A DNA stretch of 64,000 bases from Klebsormidium nitens (GCA_000708835.1 DF237006.1:1-64000); one strand, 5' to 3'. Shown: positions 12,701 through 24,417, counted from the first letter of the stretch. Notes: generated by a model from the letters alone, not told the origin. A program made the numbers and translations.

Positions 12701-14493
12701 AACTCCTGCGGCAAGGCGGGAGAGGGTCAACAGACTACCAATGAGAGCAACACCTGGCATCTTGGCTGGCAAAACACCCAGCTGCTTCATGCAGACGAGC
12801 AGGGCGCCTTTCTTGGAGGACAATGCAGCGCTCGCCCACGGATCATAAAATTGGAACTTTTAACTGGGAATTGAAAGACGCCCTTGATCATAAGCACCGT
12901 GGATCGAACAAGCAAGCCCTAAGGTGGAGCTACTTGTGAGAGACTTGCTTCAAGCTGTAGCTAGACCACCAGATCTACCCCTGCTGTTGGCCAGCGTAAA
13001 TCCCAGAAGCTTTCTTGCTAGGATTGTATGCAGGCAGGCTAGCCTGGCTTGCTCCCCCTGCCCATACCTGTGCGTCCTCCAGCGTGCTCTGCGCCTGCTC
13101 CCCCACCTCCCCTGCCGCATCCCCCAGTGCCTCCGCTGCGTCCCCCGCTGCGTCTGCCACGCTGTCCCCCACCTTCTCCGCCTGCTCCNNNNNNNNNNNN
13201 NNNNNNNNNNNNNNNNNNNNNNNNNNNNNNNNNNNNNNNNNNNNNNNNNNNNNNNNNNNNNNNNNNNNNNNNNNNNNNNNNNNNNNNNNNNNNNNNNNNN
13301 NNNNNNNNNNNNNNNNNNNNNNNNNNNNNNNNNNNNNNNNNNNNNNNNNNNNNNNNNNNNNNNNNNNNNNNNNNNNNNNNNNNNNNNNNNNNNNNNNNNN
13401 NNNNNNNNNNNNNNNNNNNNNNNNNNNNNNNNNNNNNNNNNNNNNNNNNNNNNNNNNNNNNNNNNNNNNNNNNNNNNNNNNNNNNNNNNNNNNNNNNNNN
13501 NNNNNNNNNNNNNNNNNNNNNNNNNNNNNNNNNNNNNNNNNNNNNNNNNNNNNNNNNNNNNNNNNNNNNNNNNNNNNNNNNNNNNNNNNNNNNNNNNNNN
13601 NNNNNNNNNNNNNNNNNNNNNNNNNNNNNNNNNNNNNNNNNNNNNNNNNNNNNNNNNNNNNNNNNNNNNNNNNNNNNNNNNNNNNNNNNNNNNNNNNNNN
13701 NNNNNNNNNNNNNNNNNNNNNNNNNNNNNNNNNNNNNNNNNNNNNNNNNNNNNNNNNNNNNNNNNNNNNNNNNNNNNNNNNNNNNNNNNNNNNNNNNNNN
13801 NNNNNNNNNNNNNNNNNNNNNNNNNNNNNNNNNNNNNNNNNNNNNNNNNNNNNNNNNNNNNNNNNNNNNNNNNNNNNNNNNNNNNNNNNNNNNNNCCCCC
13901 TTCTCCGCCTGCTCCGCCACCGTGTCCCCCACCTGCTGCGCTGCCCCCACCACCGCCTCTCCTGCGTCCTCCGCCGCCGCTTGGCTCTCCTGCGCTGCCC
14001 CCCCCACGCTGTCCCGCACCTCCTCCGCAGCGCTGCCCACACTGTCCGCCACCTCGCTGGCCGCCTCCCCCACACTCTCCGCCGCGTCTCCCGCTGCATC
14101 CCCTGCCCGCTCCGCTGCCGCTGCGGGCTGCTGCCGGTCGGTGGCAATGAGGACCTCCTTGATGTTGTTCCCCTCCACCACAACCTCCTTCTCCCACTCC
14201 GTACCCCCCGCTCCGCTGCGGCCCCCGCTCATGCTGCATGTAACCTGGGCTGGGCCACGACCACCAACGTATCTCCCATTGGTTGGCAGTTGCCGCGGGG
14301 CAGCCACAGAGGGGGATCGGCCATAGGCATGCCCTGCAGCTAATGCAACTGATGGTACAGCACAGAAGGAGGAATGGACATCAAACGTGCGGGTTGTAGA
14401 GCCAGCATTGGGCCTCTGAGCCAGGCTGCTGCAAGACAGGCTCACAGCTCCTGGGCACCGGCTGACAGCGCAGGTGATGCCACACTGCGCCAT
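9785..14493 (-). CDS. TIC62-like: Tic62-like plastid NAD(P)-binding protein with LEA-like 11-mer repeat extension
   Basis: Exons (high to low): 14493-13068 (contains the 707-N gap), 12705-12583, 11888-11571, 11234-11098, 10953-10890, 10668-10600, 10451-10302, 10145-10023, 9844-9785, all in phase outside the gap. The N-terminus (MAQCGITCAVSRCPGAVSL, Ser/Ala/Arg-rich, few acids for about 90 residues) looks like a chloroplast transit peptide. A long Ala/Glu/Asp-rich helix with an 11-residue period follows (units such as AESVGEAASEV, ADSVGSAAEEV). The C-terminal Rossmann domain has the dinucleotide loop VAGANGRTGRLL, then LCATGVRPDIFDP, FVLVTSIGTS, WWKKQAELVL, YTIVRPGGL, TTFGGAVSRAQVAE and NKIVEIVAEENA. 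These match Tic62 and related atypical SDR proteins that associate with the plastid envelope/thylakoid and FNR in plants. The FNR-binding Pro/Ser repeats of land-plant Tic62 are absent. The 707-N gap length is not compatible with the reading frame. Confidence 0.8.
11383..11547. mobile_element. Diverged third MITE-like copy in an intron of the Tic62-like gene
   Basis: The left arm (CAGCTCCTTCCGAGCAACC, then TGGCAATCCTAG) resembles the ends at 540 and 2801. The right arm (GGCAGCTTGCTAAGAAAAGC region) resembles their reversed ends. The inner part also has an inverted pair, GAAGTTAG near 11443 and CTAACTTC near 11493. It lies wholly in the intron 11235-11570. The divergence is substantial, so boundaries are approximate. 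Confidence 0.4.
13189..13895. other. Assembly gap (707 N) inside the repeat-coding exon
   Basis: A run of N interrupts exon 1 of the Tic62-like gene. The sequence on both sides contains the same CTTCTCCGCCTGCTCC word (encoding EQAEK on the minus strand), so the gap sits inside tandem 11-mer-coding repeats. Frame arithmetic (598 bp above plus 121 bp below the gap, phase 0 exit) requires a true gap length of 3n+1, assuming no hidden intron. 707 is 3n+2. Confidence 0.9.
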
Positions 14494-15162
14494 TGGAGGG
14501 GTCTGAAGAAATTGCCTGGTGCTGCCTTGATTGCCCTGACTGCCCTAAGCCCCCCTCAAGAATGATGAGATCTTTGCAACCTGCCAAGCTGTCTCTAGAT
14601 TAAGCAGAGAGAGACAGCTTTTGCTTCACCACAATGAGTAGGATTACCTAGGTATGCTCCTGAGCGCCCGCCTCTTGAGTTCTTATAGAAGCTGGCCTCC
14701 TAGCTGATGATCGTCTCATGCTCATGAACAATACAACTTTGGCGGTGACTTGGCAGAGGATCCCGACTTGTCGACGTGGCGCCGTTCAAGCCCCTGGAAG
14801 TGTGGCCGAATCCTTTCAACGAATAGTAGAGCAGCAAGTGGCGAGTTCTTGACTTTTGCGGAAGCGCCATTTTGGCGGTGCCCCTTGAAACTTCATTGAC
14901 ATTGACATTGAAACTTAAAGCATTTGCTGGGCATTGGCAATGGCCGCATCAATGGCATTGGCAAGGCCGCAGATGCACGATTGGCGAGCTAGTTGCCATG
15001 TGTAGCTGAACATTGCTATTGGTACTCATTTGAGGGCTTGATGGTGTTTGGAGAGCCTTCGAGTATCCAAATGCAGCGAGTGCTTGGCCGTACCTGGCGC
15101 ACATCTTGGTGACGGGACCAGGATTGGCAGCATTGTTGGCTGGGCCCCCGCGGTGCTGCACG
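14494..15162. other. Divergent promoter interval between Tic62-like and SEN1/MAA3 genes
   Basis: 669 bp separate the two start codons, which face apart, so both promoters and 5' UTRs must fit here. Visible features are a short TGACAT repeat (near 14896) and repeated GGCATTGGCAATGG-like words (14930-14962). No TATA box or recognised operator can be assigned with confidence. Confidence 0.5.
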
Positions 15163-18100
15163 ATGGTCGGCCCGCTGCTGCACCCGGCTGCGGTGACGCA
15201 TCAGGGGCGGCTGCAGCAGACGGTGCTGGGCTGGGACTACTTCCAGATGCTGACACAAGCTCAGGCGAGACACCAGCCCAGCACAGCCAGAGCACTGTCG
15301 TTGTGACTGCTGTTTTGGGTCCATGGACCTCTTTCCATGTAGGCTGCCCTGATGCCAGGGTGGTGTGGCTGCAGCACACAACCACCAGCTTCTTTGACAA
15401 TGCTGCACCTTGATTAGCCGGCGATTGCTTGGTCGAAGTCAATAACCGCTCCTTGGTGCGCCCCGTGCAGAAGCAGGACAATGCCCAGCGGAAGCGCAAA
15501 AAGGGGGAGCCGCTGCCGGAGGATGGCGCCCTGCGCCCCGTCCCGAGTTCGTTCAGCAGCGTGGCGGAGTACGTGGCAGTGTATGAGCCGCTGCTTCTCG
15601 AGGAGTGCCGCGCCCAGATCCTGCGAGGCCAGGACGAGGCGGGCAGGGCTGCCGCGCACCGGGCACGCATTGCCCACTGTGAAGCAGTCAACCAGTTCAC
15701 GTTTATCAAGCTGCAAGTGGACGAGCAGGTGCGCCACCACGCGGGGCCGTCCTCAACGGTGCCTCCATGTCTAGTCCCAACTTGGCTGTACGATCCACGT
15801 AGAGCTAAACGATTGGCGACTTCTCAGTGGCTATGGATTGGTGGTCAAACCGGAGGGTCTGTTGGGTGGTGTGGTGCGATGATGCCGCGTGCCGCGCCGG
15901 CTGCAGGTTGCGTCGGACATGGCGGAGAACAATCTGGTACTGCTGTGCCGCGAGAACCCGCTCACGTCGGCCACCACCCCGGCCACCCACGCGCTGGCCA
16001 CCGTGGAGGGCACCGAGGGCAAGCAGGCGCTGCGCCTCCGCCTGCACCTGCCTGAGCCCACGCCCAGGTGAGCGCAGCCGCTCCGCACAGGACAAACACA
16101 GGGGCCGGGGGGGCAGTGCAAGCATAGCTGCCACTTGAGAAGGGACATGTGGGCAGCTTGACTGACGGAGCCTGCCGGCGTGGTTGTGCAGCGTGGCGCC
16201 GCGTGTGGCTCGGGTGCGAGCGGCGGTGGCGGAGGCGGGGTCGCTGTGGTGGGTGCTTCAGCTGTGCAACCTGTCCACCATCACGCGCGAGTACACCGCC
16301 CTGCACAGCGCCGCTGCGCTGCCCTTCCTGGACGTCATCCTCTCCGCCAAGGCACCCGCGCCCGACGGCCAGGCCCCCACCAGGTACTGGCCAAACATAC
16401 GTGGGCCCCATGGGTCTGCCAGTCAAAACCGCGGCTGTGCCCCTTGGATGTGGAACAGGGCCAAAGAGACGCTGGCAGGAGGTCACTGTCCTCCGGGCCA
16501 GCTGACTTCACGCGATTTGCCCTCAAGAAAGTTTGTGTGTGGCGCAGTGGTTCTGCGCAATGGAGCATCCCGGAGGCGCTTCGCGGGCATCTGGCGGGCA
16601 GCCACAACGAGTCGCAGCTGGCGGCGGTGCAAGCGGGCCTCTCGCGCAGCCCGGTGGTGCTCATCCAGGTGCGCCGGCTAGTGTTCCAAGCCGTTCGGGG
16701 CACGGGTCCTTTTCGGATGACTCGTGGGCAGCCCCTCCTGGCTTGTCCAGATCTGAGCGATGTAGCCCGAACCTGTAGCCGTCCACCCTGGCAACCACGT
16801 GTCATGAAGGCCATCCTCGTTTCTCTTCTAGACGACCTCGTAGCTGCCCCGGCTGACCGTGTCCGCCCCCGGCTGGTGCAGGGCCCCCCTGGGACGGGCA
16901 AGACGCAGACCATTCTGGGTCTGCTCAGTGTTGTGCTGCACGCCAGCCCCCTCGCCCAGCAGGCGGGGGCGGCCGCGCAGCTGGTGGCGCGGGAACCAAT
17001 CTCGGAGCAGCAAAAGCAGGCCGCCTGGAGGGCCGCCGCGCCCTGGATGCACGGAGGCAACCCGCGTGATGCAGAGCTGCCCCTCGACGGAGACGATGGC
17101 AGTGGCTACCTGCCCAGCCCAGGCGGGGTGAGAGACCAACTGTAGCCTGAACGAAACAAGCAGGGCGCAGGGCGTACCTGATGATGTAACCCTGCCAGCC
17201 CGCGCAGCTTGAGGGTTTCTTGATTCCTTCGCCAGGCATTCATGTAGATCAAGTCATGCAGAGTGTTCGAGACAGTTTTTTTACCCCTTATATACTCCGG
17301 CCCCCTCCCCCACCTCCCTCCCGCAGGTGATGAAGGCGTCGGGCCAGGTGCGGCGGCACCGCGCCAAGGTGCTGGTGGCGGCCCCCAGCAACGCTGCGCT
17401 GGACGAGATCGTGCTGCGGCTGCTGGCGGCGGGCCTGCGAGATGCGGCGGGCGACCCGTACAGCCCCAGCATCGTGCGCGCCGGCCTGAACGCGCACCAC
17501 TCGGTGGCCGCCGTCACCATGGATGCGATCGTCACGCAGCGCATGGCCAGCATGGCCAGGGGAGGCGCCCGCGCGGGCAGCACCGGCATGGAGCGCGACA
17601 GGATCCGCACTGCCATCCTCGACGAGGCCGCCATCGTGCGTCCCACCCCTGGCGCCCGCACGTTGTGTCGATGGAACCATCTCCAGACTTCACGGTCGTC
17701 TGGTGTTGCAGCAGGTGCGAGACTTTGTGCCCCGTACCGAGCATTGTCCACCCTCGTCGTCTCTTACCTCCGTCGCCCTGGCTGCCCGCAGGTGTGCTCC
17801 ACGCTCAGCTTCAGCGGCTCCGGTGCCTTTGGCCGCATGTCGCGCCCCTTTGACGTGGTCATCATCGACGAGGCCGCCCAGGCGGTGAGCGAACCGCAGG
17901 ACCCCGCCCTAGAGACCGCACTGCGGAACGGTGTCCCCTCACCTGCCGTTGTTCACACCCTTGTCCTGTCATCTTCTCGATGTCTTCTGGTCGGCTTTCC
18001 GGCACAACTCTGCTGACCGCTGCGCTGCCCTACTTGCGGGGTGGCCAGCGCCCGCTCGCCCCATGCCCACACGTGCCTTTGCCCTAATGCGTTTCGCAGG

Positions 18101-20007
18101 TGGAGCCGTCGACGCTAGTCGCCCTGACGCACGGGTGCCGGCAGCTGTTCCTGGTGGGCGACCCCGTGCAGCTGCCCGCGACGGTGCTGTCGTCGACGGC
18201 GGTGCAGTACGGGTACGCGACGAGCCTGTTCTCGCGGCTGCAGCGCGCGGGGTACCCGGTGGTCATGCTGCGCACGCAGTACCGCATGCACCCCGCCATC
18301 CGCCGCTTCCCCAGCGCGCAGTTTTACGCCGGCCAGCTCGTGGACGGCGACTCGGTGGCCAAGCAGACGGCGCGCCCCTGGCACGCGCACGCGTGCTTCG
18401 GCCCCTTCGCGTTTCTGGACGTGGCGGGGGAAGAGGAGCAGGCGGAGGGCAGCGGCTCGTACGTCAACAAGGCAGAGGTCGAGCTGGCGCTCATGCTGTA
18501 CCGCAACCTGGCCGCGCGCTTCCCCGACTTCAAGCAGGGGGCCAAGGTCGCCGTCATCTCGCCGTCAGTGCCCGCCCCACCGCATACCTAGCAGCGACGT
18601 CTCCATGACATGCGATGCCTTGACCCACTGCTCTGGGTGCTGATCTTGTGCTCTGTCGCCGGTCATACAAGCGACTTCGTCCGTTCAGACGTGAATTGGA
18701 AGTATCATGTACTATGACCGGCTCAGGGGGAACTGGATTGAGCTTCTTATATAGACGTAGAGTGCAAAGCTTTGCGCTGCTCGCGGCAAACCGCAATGAT
18801 CGCACCGTGTGTCTCGAACGCAGATAAATCGTTCGTGACAAGCAGGATGGGCTGTCCCCCTTGCGGGGCAGGTAACGCCATGGCGGCCTACGTTGTCGTG
18901 GAGACCCTGCAAGCCTGGCTGGTGGGGGTTGACGCAGCGTGGGGCGCGTGGTGCAGGTACAAGCACCAGGTGATGCTGGCGCGCGAGCGCTTCAAGGCGG
19001 CGCTGGGCGCGGACGTGGCGCGGAGCATCGACATCAACACCATCGACGGCTTCCAGGGCCGCGAGAAGGACGTGGCCATCTTCAGCGCGGTGCGCGCCGA
19101 CCGCAAGCGCGGCATCGGCTTCGTGGCCGACTTCCGGCGCATGAACGTCGGCATCACGCGGGCGCGCGCGTCCATGCTCGTCGTGGGCTGTGCCGCGGCG
19201 CTGAAGCGCGACAAGCACTGGGCCGCGCTGATCAAGCACGCCGCCGCCACCGGCTGCTTCTTCCAGGTAAAGCCCCACACTCAGGGGCTATAAGGGCACT
19301 GATGCACTGTTTGCGATAAAGCCTTGAAAGCGTGAAAAGCCCTTTGTTCTTCTTCCGAAGTCTTTCGTCAGTGCGTGCCCTGTTGCGTTTGTCCAGGTGT
19401 CCCGGCCGTTCCACCAGTTTTTCAGCGACAAGCGGCTGGCGGAGATTGGGCCGTACGTGGAGCCTGAGAACGAGGAGGCTGCGAGACTTGCCGCGGGGGA
19501 GGGCGACGCGGCAGAGGAGGAGGGAGCGGCGGGCGAGGACGAGGAGGAGCACGTGGAGGAGCTGAGCAACGCGGTGGTGCTCACCGACGAGGGGGCGGAG
19601 CAGGTGCGCTCTACGAAGATCGTGCAGGTCTCTTACCAATGACGAACCATCGCCGGAACGTACCTAGTGCGTTCCGGCTCGCAGAGGCAGCCTCGCATCT
19701 GACGAGCGGGTGAGGCAGTCCGCCCACGGCCGTACAAGCTGGTCGCCAACGGCTGGTTTACTTTTCCAGCCCTGACTTCCTTTTCGGTGCTTGCTAATGG
19801 CTCCTTACGGTGATGCAGAGAGTACTGACGGCGGACATCGAGCATGCCGAGGTGGCAGAGACGTCGCCCGCAGAAGCGGCAACAACGGCGAGTGGCGTCG
19901 GCAGTGCCGTGGTCAGGGGCGAAGCGTCACAAGAACCGAGTAAACCTACGGCACAGACTCCAGTGCCGGAGCCGACTGCCAAGAAAGGAAGGAGGCAAAA
20001 ACCCTGA
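15163..20007 (+). CDS. MAA3: SEN1/senataxin-type superfamily 1 RNA/DNA helicase (MAGATAMA3-like)
   Basis: Twelve exons: 15163-15264, 15471-15728, 15907-16067, 16192-16383, 16548-16668, 16882-17127, 17327-17635, 17792-17884, 18100-18563, 18957-19266, 19397-19603, 19819-20007; 883 residues, all in phase. The N-terminal VLGWDYFQML corresponds to the VLGWDY motif that opens plant MAA3 proteins, which supports this start. Helicase motifs follow in order: VLIQ-GPPGTGKTQ (Walker A, about residue 279), VLVAAPSNAALDEIVLRLL (Ia), VVIIDEAAQA (Walker B, about 489), VGDPVQLPAT (III), LRTQYRMHP (IV, about 555), INTIDGFQGREKDVAIFS (V) and VGITRAR (VI, about 715). An acidic linker (GDAAEEEGAAGEDEEE) and a basic tail (KKGRRQKP) end the protein. 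SEN1-family helicases unwind RNA:DNA hybrids and act in transcription termination; MAA3 is needed in plant gametophyte development. Length is close to plant MAA3. Intron 1 appears to use a GC donor. Confidence 0.93.
15265..15470 (+). other. Apparent GC-AG intron in the SEN1/MAA3 gene
   Basis: The donor is CAG|GCGAGA and the acceptor GTGCAG. It joins MLTQAQ to KQDNAQRKRKKG in phase 0, the position expected from plant MAA3. The two nearby GT candidates (around 15301 and 15307) would leave phase 2 and cannot join the next exon, which must enter in phase 0. Confidence 0.6.
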
Positions 20008-21946
20008 TCGCCATTGTAAAGGGAGCCCTTGACTAGTCGAGCAGCTGTTGTAACTAGTTGATTCTGAAATGATGTACAAAGCGGAGATGCAGATTGAGCA
20101 TGCTGAGATACACGTTACTTTCTGTAAGCGATGCAAGAGACAAGGTGCGAGCCGGCTTTACGCATGTCGTCCGGTTGCGAACATGTGCCTAAAGCAGCAT
20201 AAGGCGCCATGATTTTGTGATGAATAACTGTGTGGCGCTTGATATGTACCTGTCGACAAGCTCATGAAGGGCAAGATCAGGACGTACTCACAAAAACGCG
20301 TCTGAAGATTAGCGTTCGCTTCCCGAATGGCAGCATTCGTGCTGACAAAGAGGCCACCCGCTCACTTGTCACCCGGCATGCACCGTTCTCATGTTAAAAG
20401 TCCGCAGGTCTACGGGGTTCGCGTCCGGTCTGTCGTTCTTTTTACAATCATGCTGCATGGAGCGCTGCATGTGGCAATGGCCGACATTCCAGGTGCCGTG
20501 GTGCATATGGGCGAACATCGCATGTGACTCTAAGTTGGCTTGGCCAATGAAAATGGCCTCCCTAACCGGGAGGCATTCTCGGGGGTAGTCCGAGTCTGGC
20601 TCGGGGAATCAGACGCGGATGGTTCTTGACACCGAGAACTGGATACGTTTAGGTTGTGGGTATGGGCGTGTTAAGGTCCATGACCGGTAGACGACCCCGG
20701 TCATTTGCTGATGCATTGGGTTTGTTTTGGGTTTGCTCGACCGGATTGATGTGCATTGATGTGCAGAGCAGTGGGCCCAATGGCACCAGTCAACGGTGTG
20801 GATTGACCGGAAGATGGATTGACGGACTTCGGTCTCCGAAAGATCAAGGGCTTGCTATGCCACGTTGGCAGGCGGTAAGGGTTTAGCCAATAGCCGCGAA
20901 ATTGACATGCCAATACAGGGAGGCAACGAGTATGGATGGCATGCCAATTTTCTATTATGTATCGTATATTGTTGTCAAACTGAGTGCTCCTGCTCGCGCG
21001 CTCGAACGCGCTGGTTCTTGGCCAGCTGTTGCTGACCAATCATGCACGGGTGGTATATGCAGCACAGGGCCCATATGGGTCACGTGGATCAGGCCCCAGG
21101 GCCCATCCCAGCACTGGCCAAACTCGGACTCGGAGTCGGAGTTGACGCCACTCCCAAGTCCGAGACTCCGAGTCCGAGTCAGAACGTCGGTGGCAGAGGC
21201 AAGCTGTCCAGAAAGGTACCTAGAACGCAACCGGAGCAAGGCCGGAGCTTTGAATGCTGCCAGTGCATTGCTAGATCAACAAGCACATCAAAGGCGATCC
21301 ATCCGCAGGAGTACGCAACGTTCATGCAAGCATAGTAGTTTTCACCACTGTAGTCCAAGTCCTTCCTGGTCCTTCGGTATCACTGCATTCCAGTGTTCTT
21401 TCACAAGCTCAGCTGGCTGGTATCCAAGGAGGTGTGTGCATATTCTATATAGTCAAGCCATACTAAGCGAGGAATACTTGGATACTGTGGATCATTCTAA
21501 AGAAAGGAGCTTGCTTTTGGCTGTCGGGTGGATATCTTGATTGGACAACCACCGGCTGGTAAGCAGATCCTGCTTTCCAATGCTGTGAAAAACTATGCAG
21601 ATGTAGCCCTGTTGTCATGACCACAAGCCCCTAGCTCATACAGGTTCTGCTTCTCAAGGGTGTAATGCTGATCCAGTGGCGTGGCTGCATTGTCTGCGCT
21701 GTCATGATCCACATTGCTTCTTGCACCCGAAGTCTCCTTTGAAAGAAAAACCTCTCGTTCAGGAGGAGGAATGAGGATGCGAACACCTCTCGTTCCTCAC
21801 CTCAGATCCTCTGAAGGCTTTCCTGCCATCACTTACCATGCCCAATTCCATTGCAATGCTAGGCTGTCTTCTTACGCTGCTGATTGTCCTCGCCGTTCTC
21901 GGTCCAGATCTGCCCTCTCGCCCCTTGCTGGTGCTTGCTGCCTCAG
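20008..21946. other. Intergenic region upstream of phosphoglycerate mutase
   Basis: 1.9 kb between the SEN1 stop and the first coding ATG of the PGM gene. It contains a 16-bp inverted repeat at 21123-21180 and should contain the PGM promoter and 5' UTR. A 639-bp open frame at 20902-21540 has no recognisable domain and was not called. Confidence 0.5.
21123..21180. repeat. Perfect 16-bp inverted repeat (stem-loop)
   Basis: ACTCGGACTCGGAGTC (21123-21138) is exactly complementary to GACTCCGAGTCCGAGT (21165-21180) across a 26-base loop. The arms are made of CGGACT/CGGAGT words. Confidence 0.8.
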
Positions 21947-24417
21947 ATGGGAGGAGGCGCGCTGGCTGTGGCCCGGGTGACAGGCAGTTCTTCAGTGGCG
22001 GCGTGCAAGCTCGCAGCCACAAGATCTGTGCACTGCGGTGCACCCTCGGGCAGCCCGGCACTGCTCTGCGGGTCGGCAAGGGGCAGCCACAGCAGCAGGC
22101 GGCACCTGCGAGGGGACCCGTGCCAAGATCTGCGGTCTAGCGCATTCCTGGCTGGGGAGCACCATGGTGTGTTGGCTGGGGGGGTGGTGAGGCAGCAGCA
22201 GCATGGGCGGGCAGGGCTGCGGATTGCAGCGGCACTCGACACATCGGACGTGGTAAAGGCAGCGGAAGGATCCAGTAAGTGGCACGACATTTCAGCAGAC
22301 CGTGCATCGAAAGCAACGAATCACTCCATGATCAATTCTGAAGTTGCGCTTGGTGACACAGCCCGATCGCTGATGGCCAAGGGGATGCGGGAGCTGCTTC
22401 AAAGAGAGCTAAAATCACCCTTCACTCACTGGATTGATGGTTTGAGAATACAGCAAGAGCCATTGCTTGGACCTCACATAACGCCTGATCCATTGTTTGC
22501 ATTCCTAGCCCGGTCGGTGCTGTGACTTCCTGCTGCCTGGATTTTTTGAAGTTATATCCCTTCGCCAGATTGCCTTGAGCACCCCTGACGCACGACCATG
22601 CTGGCCGCTTCTGCTGCACTCTGGTCTGATTGCGGTGCGCGTGGCTAGCTGCAGAGTCGGCGGCGCTGGTGATGATCCGGCATGGGGAGTCGCTTTGGAA
22701 TGCCAAGAACCTGTTCACGGGCTGCGTGGACGTGCCGCTGAGCCAGCAGGGCATTGACGAGGCGCTGACGGCGGGTACCCGCATTGCAGACATCCCGGTG
22801 GACATCATCTTTGTGTCAGCGCTGATGCGCGCGCAGATGACCGCCATGATCGCCATGACGCAGCACCGCCGCAAAAAGGTCAGCCACCGGGAGTGGTGCA
22901 CACTGCCTCCAGGCGGGACTGGCACTTTAAGAAGCTCGGATAGCAGCTGCTGGCAGGTTTGGGATGATACAATGACTGAGAAAGTGAATGCTAGTAGTGT
23001 AGAAAATCAGAGGTTGTTGTCCTTCAGTTTGATTGAGGGTGATTTCACCCCGGTCAATGCAAGCTGATGCTGTGCTGGCCTGGTGTTGACGCTGGGGCTG
23101 GGTTGCAGGTGCCGGTGATCTTGCACGAGGAGAGCGACCGCGCCAAGGAGTGGAGCACCATCTTCTCGCAGGCCACCATGAAGGAGGTCATCCCCGTCAA
23201 GACCGCCTGGCAGCTCAACGAGCGCATGTGAGGGCCCCCAGCCACACCACCCCTGGCCAGTGCACACGCCAGACTGCACGGGCTGTGCTGATCAACCGCA
23301 GCTCTGATGTTTGCAACTTGTCGGTGGCTACCCTCTGGCGACGTACAGAGTGCGTACTTGGTGGCCCGCTCACCACGCTGTGACTTTGTGCAGGTACGGG
23401 GAGTTGCAGGGGCTGAACAAGGCAGAGACCGCGGACAAGTTTGGCGCGGACACGGTGAAGCAGTGGCGCCGCAGCTACGACATCCCGCCGCCGAATGGGG
23501 AGAGCCTGCAGATGACCGCAGAGCGGGCCGTTGCCTACTTCAAGGCAGAGGTGAGGGAGGCCTCCAAGGGGAAAGTGAGGAAGGGCGCTGGCGGACTGGG
23601 GCGACTGTGCACTGTGGAAGTGCAGGAGGCTCCGGCGACGGACTGGGGTTTGACTGGGATGGTGGGGCAGAGTCGCGCCGGCGCGGTTGCGACTTGACTT
23701 GAAGAATGCCAGGCTGTTGCATCGGCGGGGCTTCTCTGAGGCTGCCTCGCTTGCCCTTTTGCTATCAGGTGGTGTGACATGGCGGGTGGGCCTGTGTGTG
23801 CAGGTGGAGCCTCTGCTGAAGGCGGGCAAGAACGTGCTGATCAGTGCGCACGGCAACTCGCTGCGCGCCATCATCATGTACCTGGACAGCCTCACCTCCG
23901 AGCAGGTGCTCGCCCAACGCTGATTCCATCAGTTGACGGACCCCACTTTGGGGTTCCGTCCTTACAGTTTGCTACTTGTTGGTAGTGGACATGCAACATG
24001 TGCCGGTCCCCTTCTGCCTCATTCTCCTTCTCCGGGGACAGCCTGCCAGCCCCAGGCACTCATCATTGACAAGTGCGTGACACAATGGCTGACCAGCGGC
24101 GCGCGGCGGGTTGCAGGTGATTGAGCTGGAGCTAGCGACGGGCAACCCGATGCTGTACGTGTACGAGGAGGGGGCCTTCAAGCGGCGGGGCAGCCCCGTG
24201 GGGCCAGCGGTGGACGGCGTGTACGCTCTCACCCCGGTGAGCAGCCTGGACGCGTGTCCAAGCGCAGATGAGCTGGTTGCGTTGAGAGCAGTACAGGCCA
24301 CGCCAACGCGCTGGTTGTTTGCAACCATTCTCCGCTCCCTTGTGGTCGTGCTGACGGCCGCCCTGTGGCGTGCAGGACCTGGCCACTTACCGCAACAAGC
24401 TGGAGTCCAAACAGTGA
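21947..24417 (+). CDS. 2,3-bisphosphoglycerate-dependent phosphoglycerate mutase, probably plastidial
   Basis: Seven exons: 21947-22274, 22655-22878, 23109-23227, 23394-23550, 23804-23905, 24117-24236, 24376-24417; 363 residues, in phase. It interconverts 3- and 2-phosphoglycerate in glycolysis/gluconeogenesis. The catalytic phosphohistidine lies in [18 protein letters not shown] (His about 119). The dPGM landmarks [28 protein letters not shown] and [18 protein letters not shown] (second catalytic His about 292) follow, and the C-terminal YRNKLESKQ is typical. The first 108 residues are not homologous to bacterial enzymes and are rich in Ser, Ala and Arg (for example [19 protein letters not shown]), consistent with an organelle targeting sequence; a plastid is most likely in this lineage. 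The start chosen is the ATG opening that segment. In-frame upstream sequence lacks another ATG that I could support, but a 5' extension cannot be excluded. Confidence 0.92.

Noticed and set aside
16669-16881. Upstream extension of the Walker A exon of SEN1 (open frame through VRPRLVQ)
   Set aside because: VLIQ must join GPPGTGKT directly as in the family, and the acceptor CTGGTGCAG before GGCCCC does this in phase 0.
20902-21540. 212-codon open frame (+) between SEN1 and PGM
   Set aside because: No domain, no splice-consistent neighbours, and part of it is translation of the CGGACT/CGGAGT inverted repeat.
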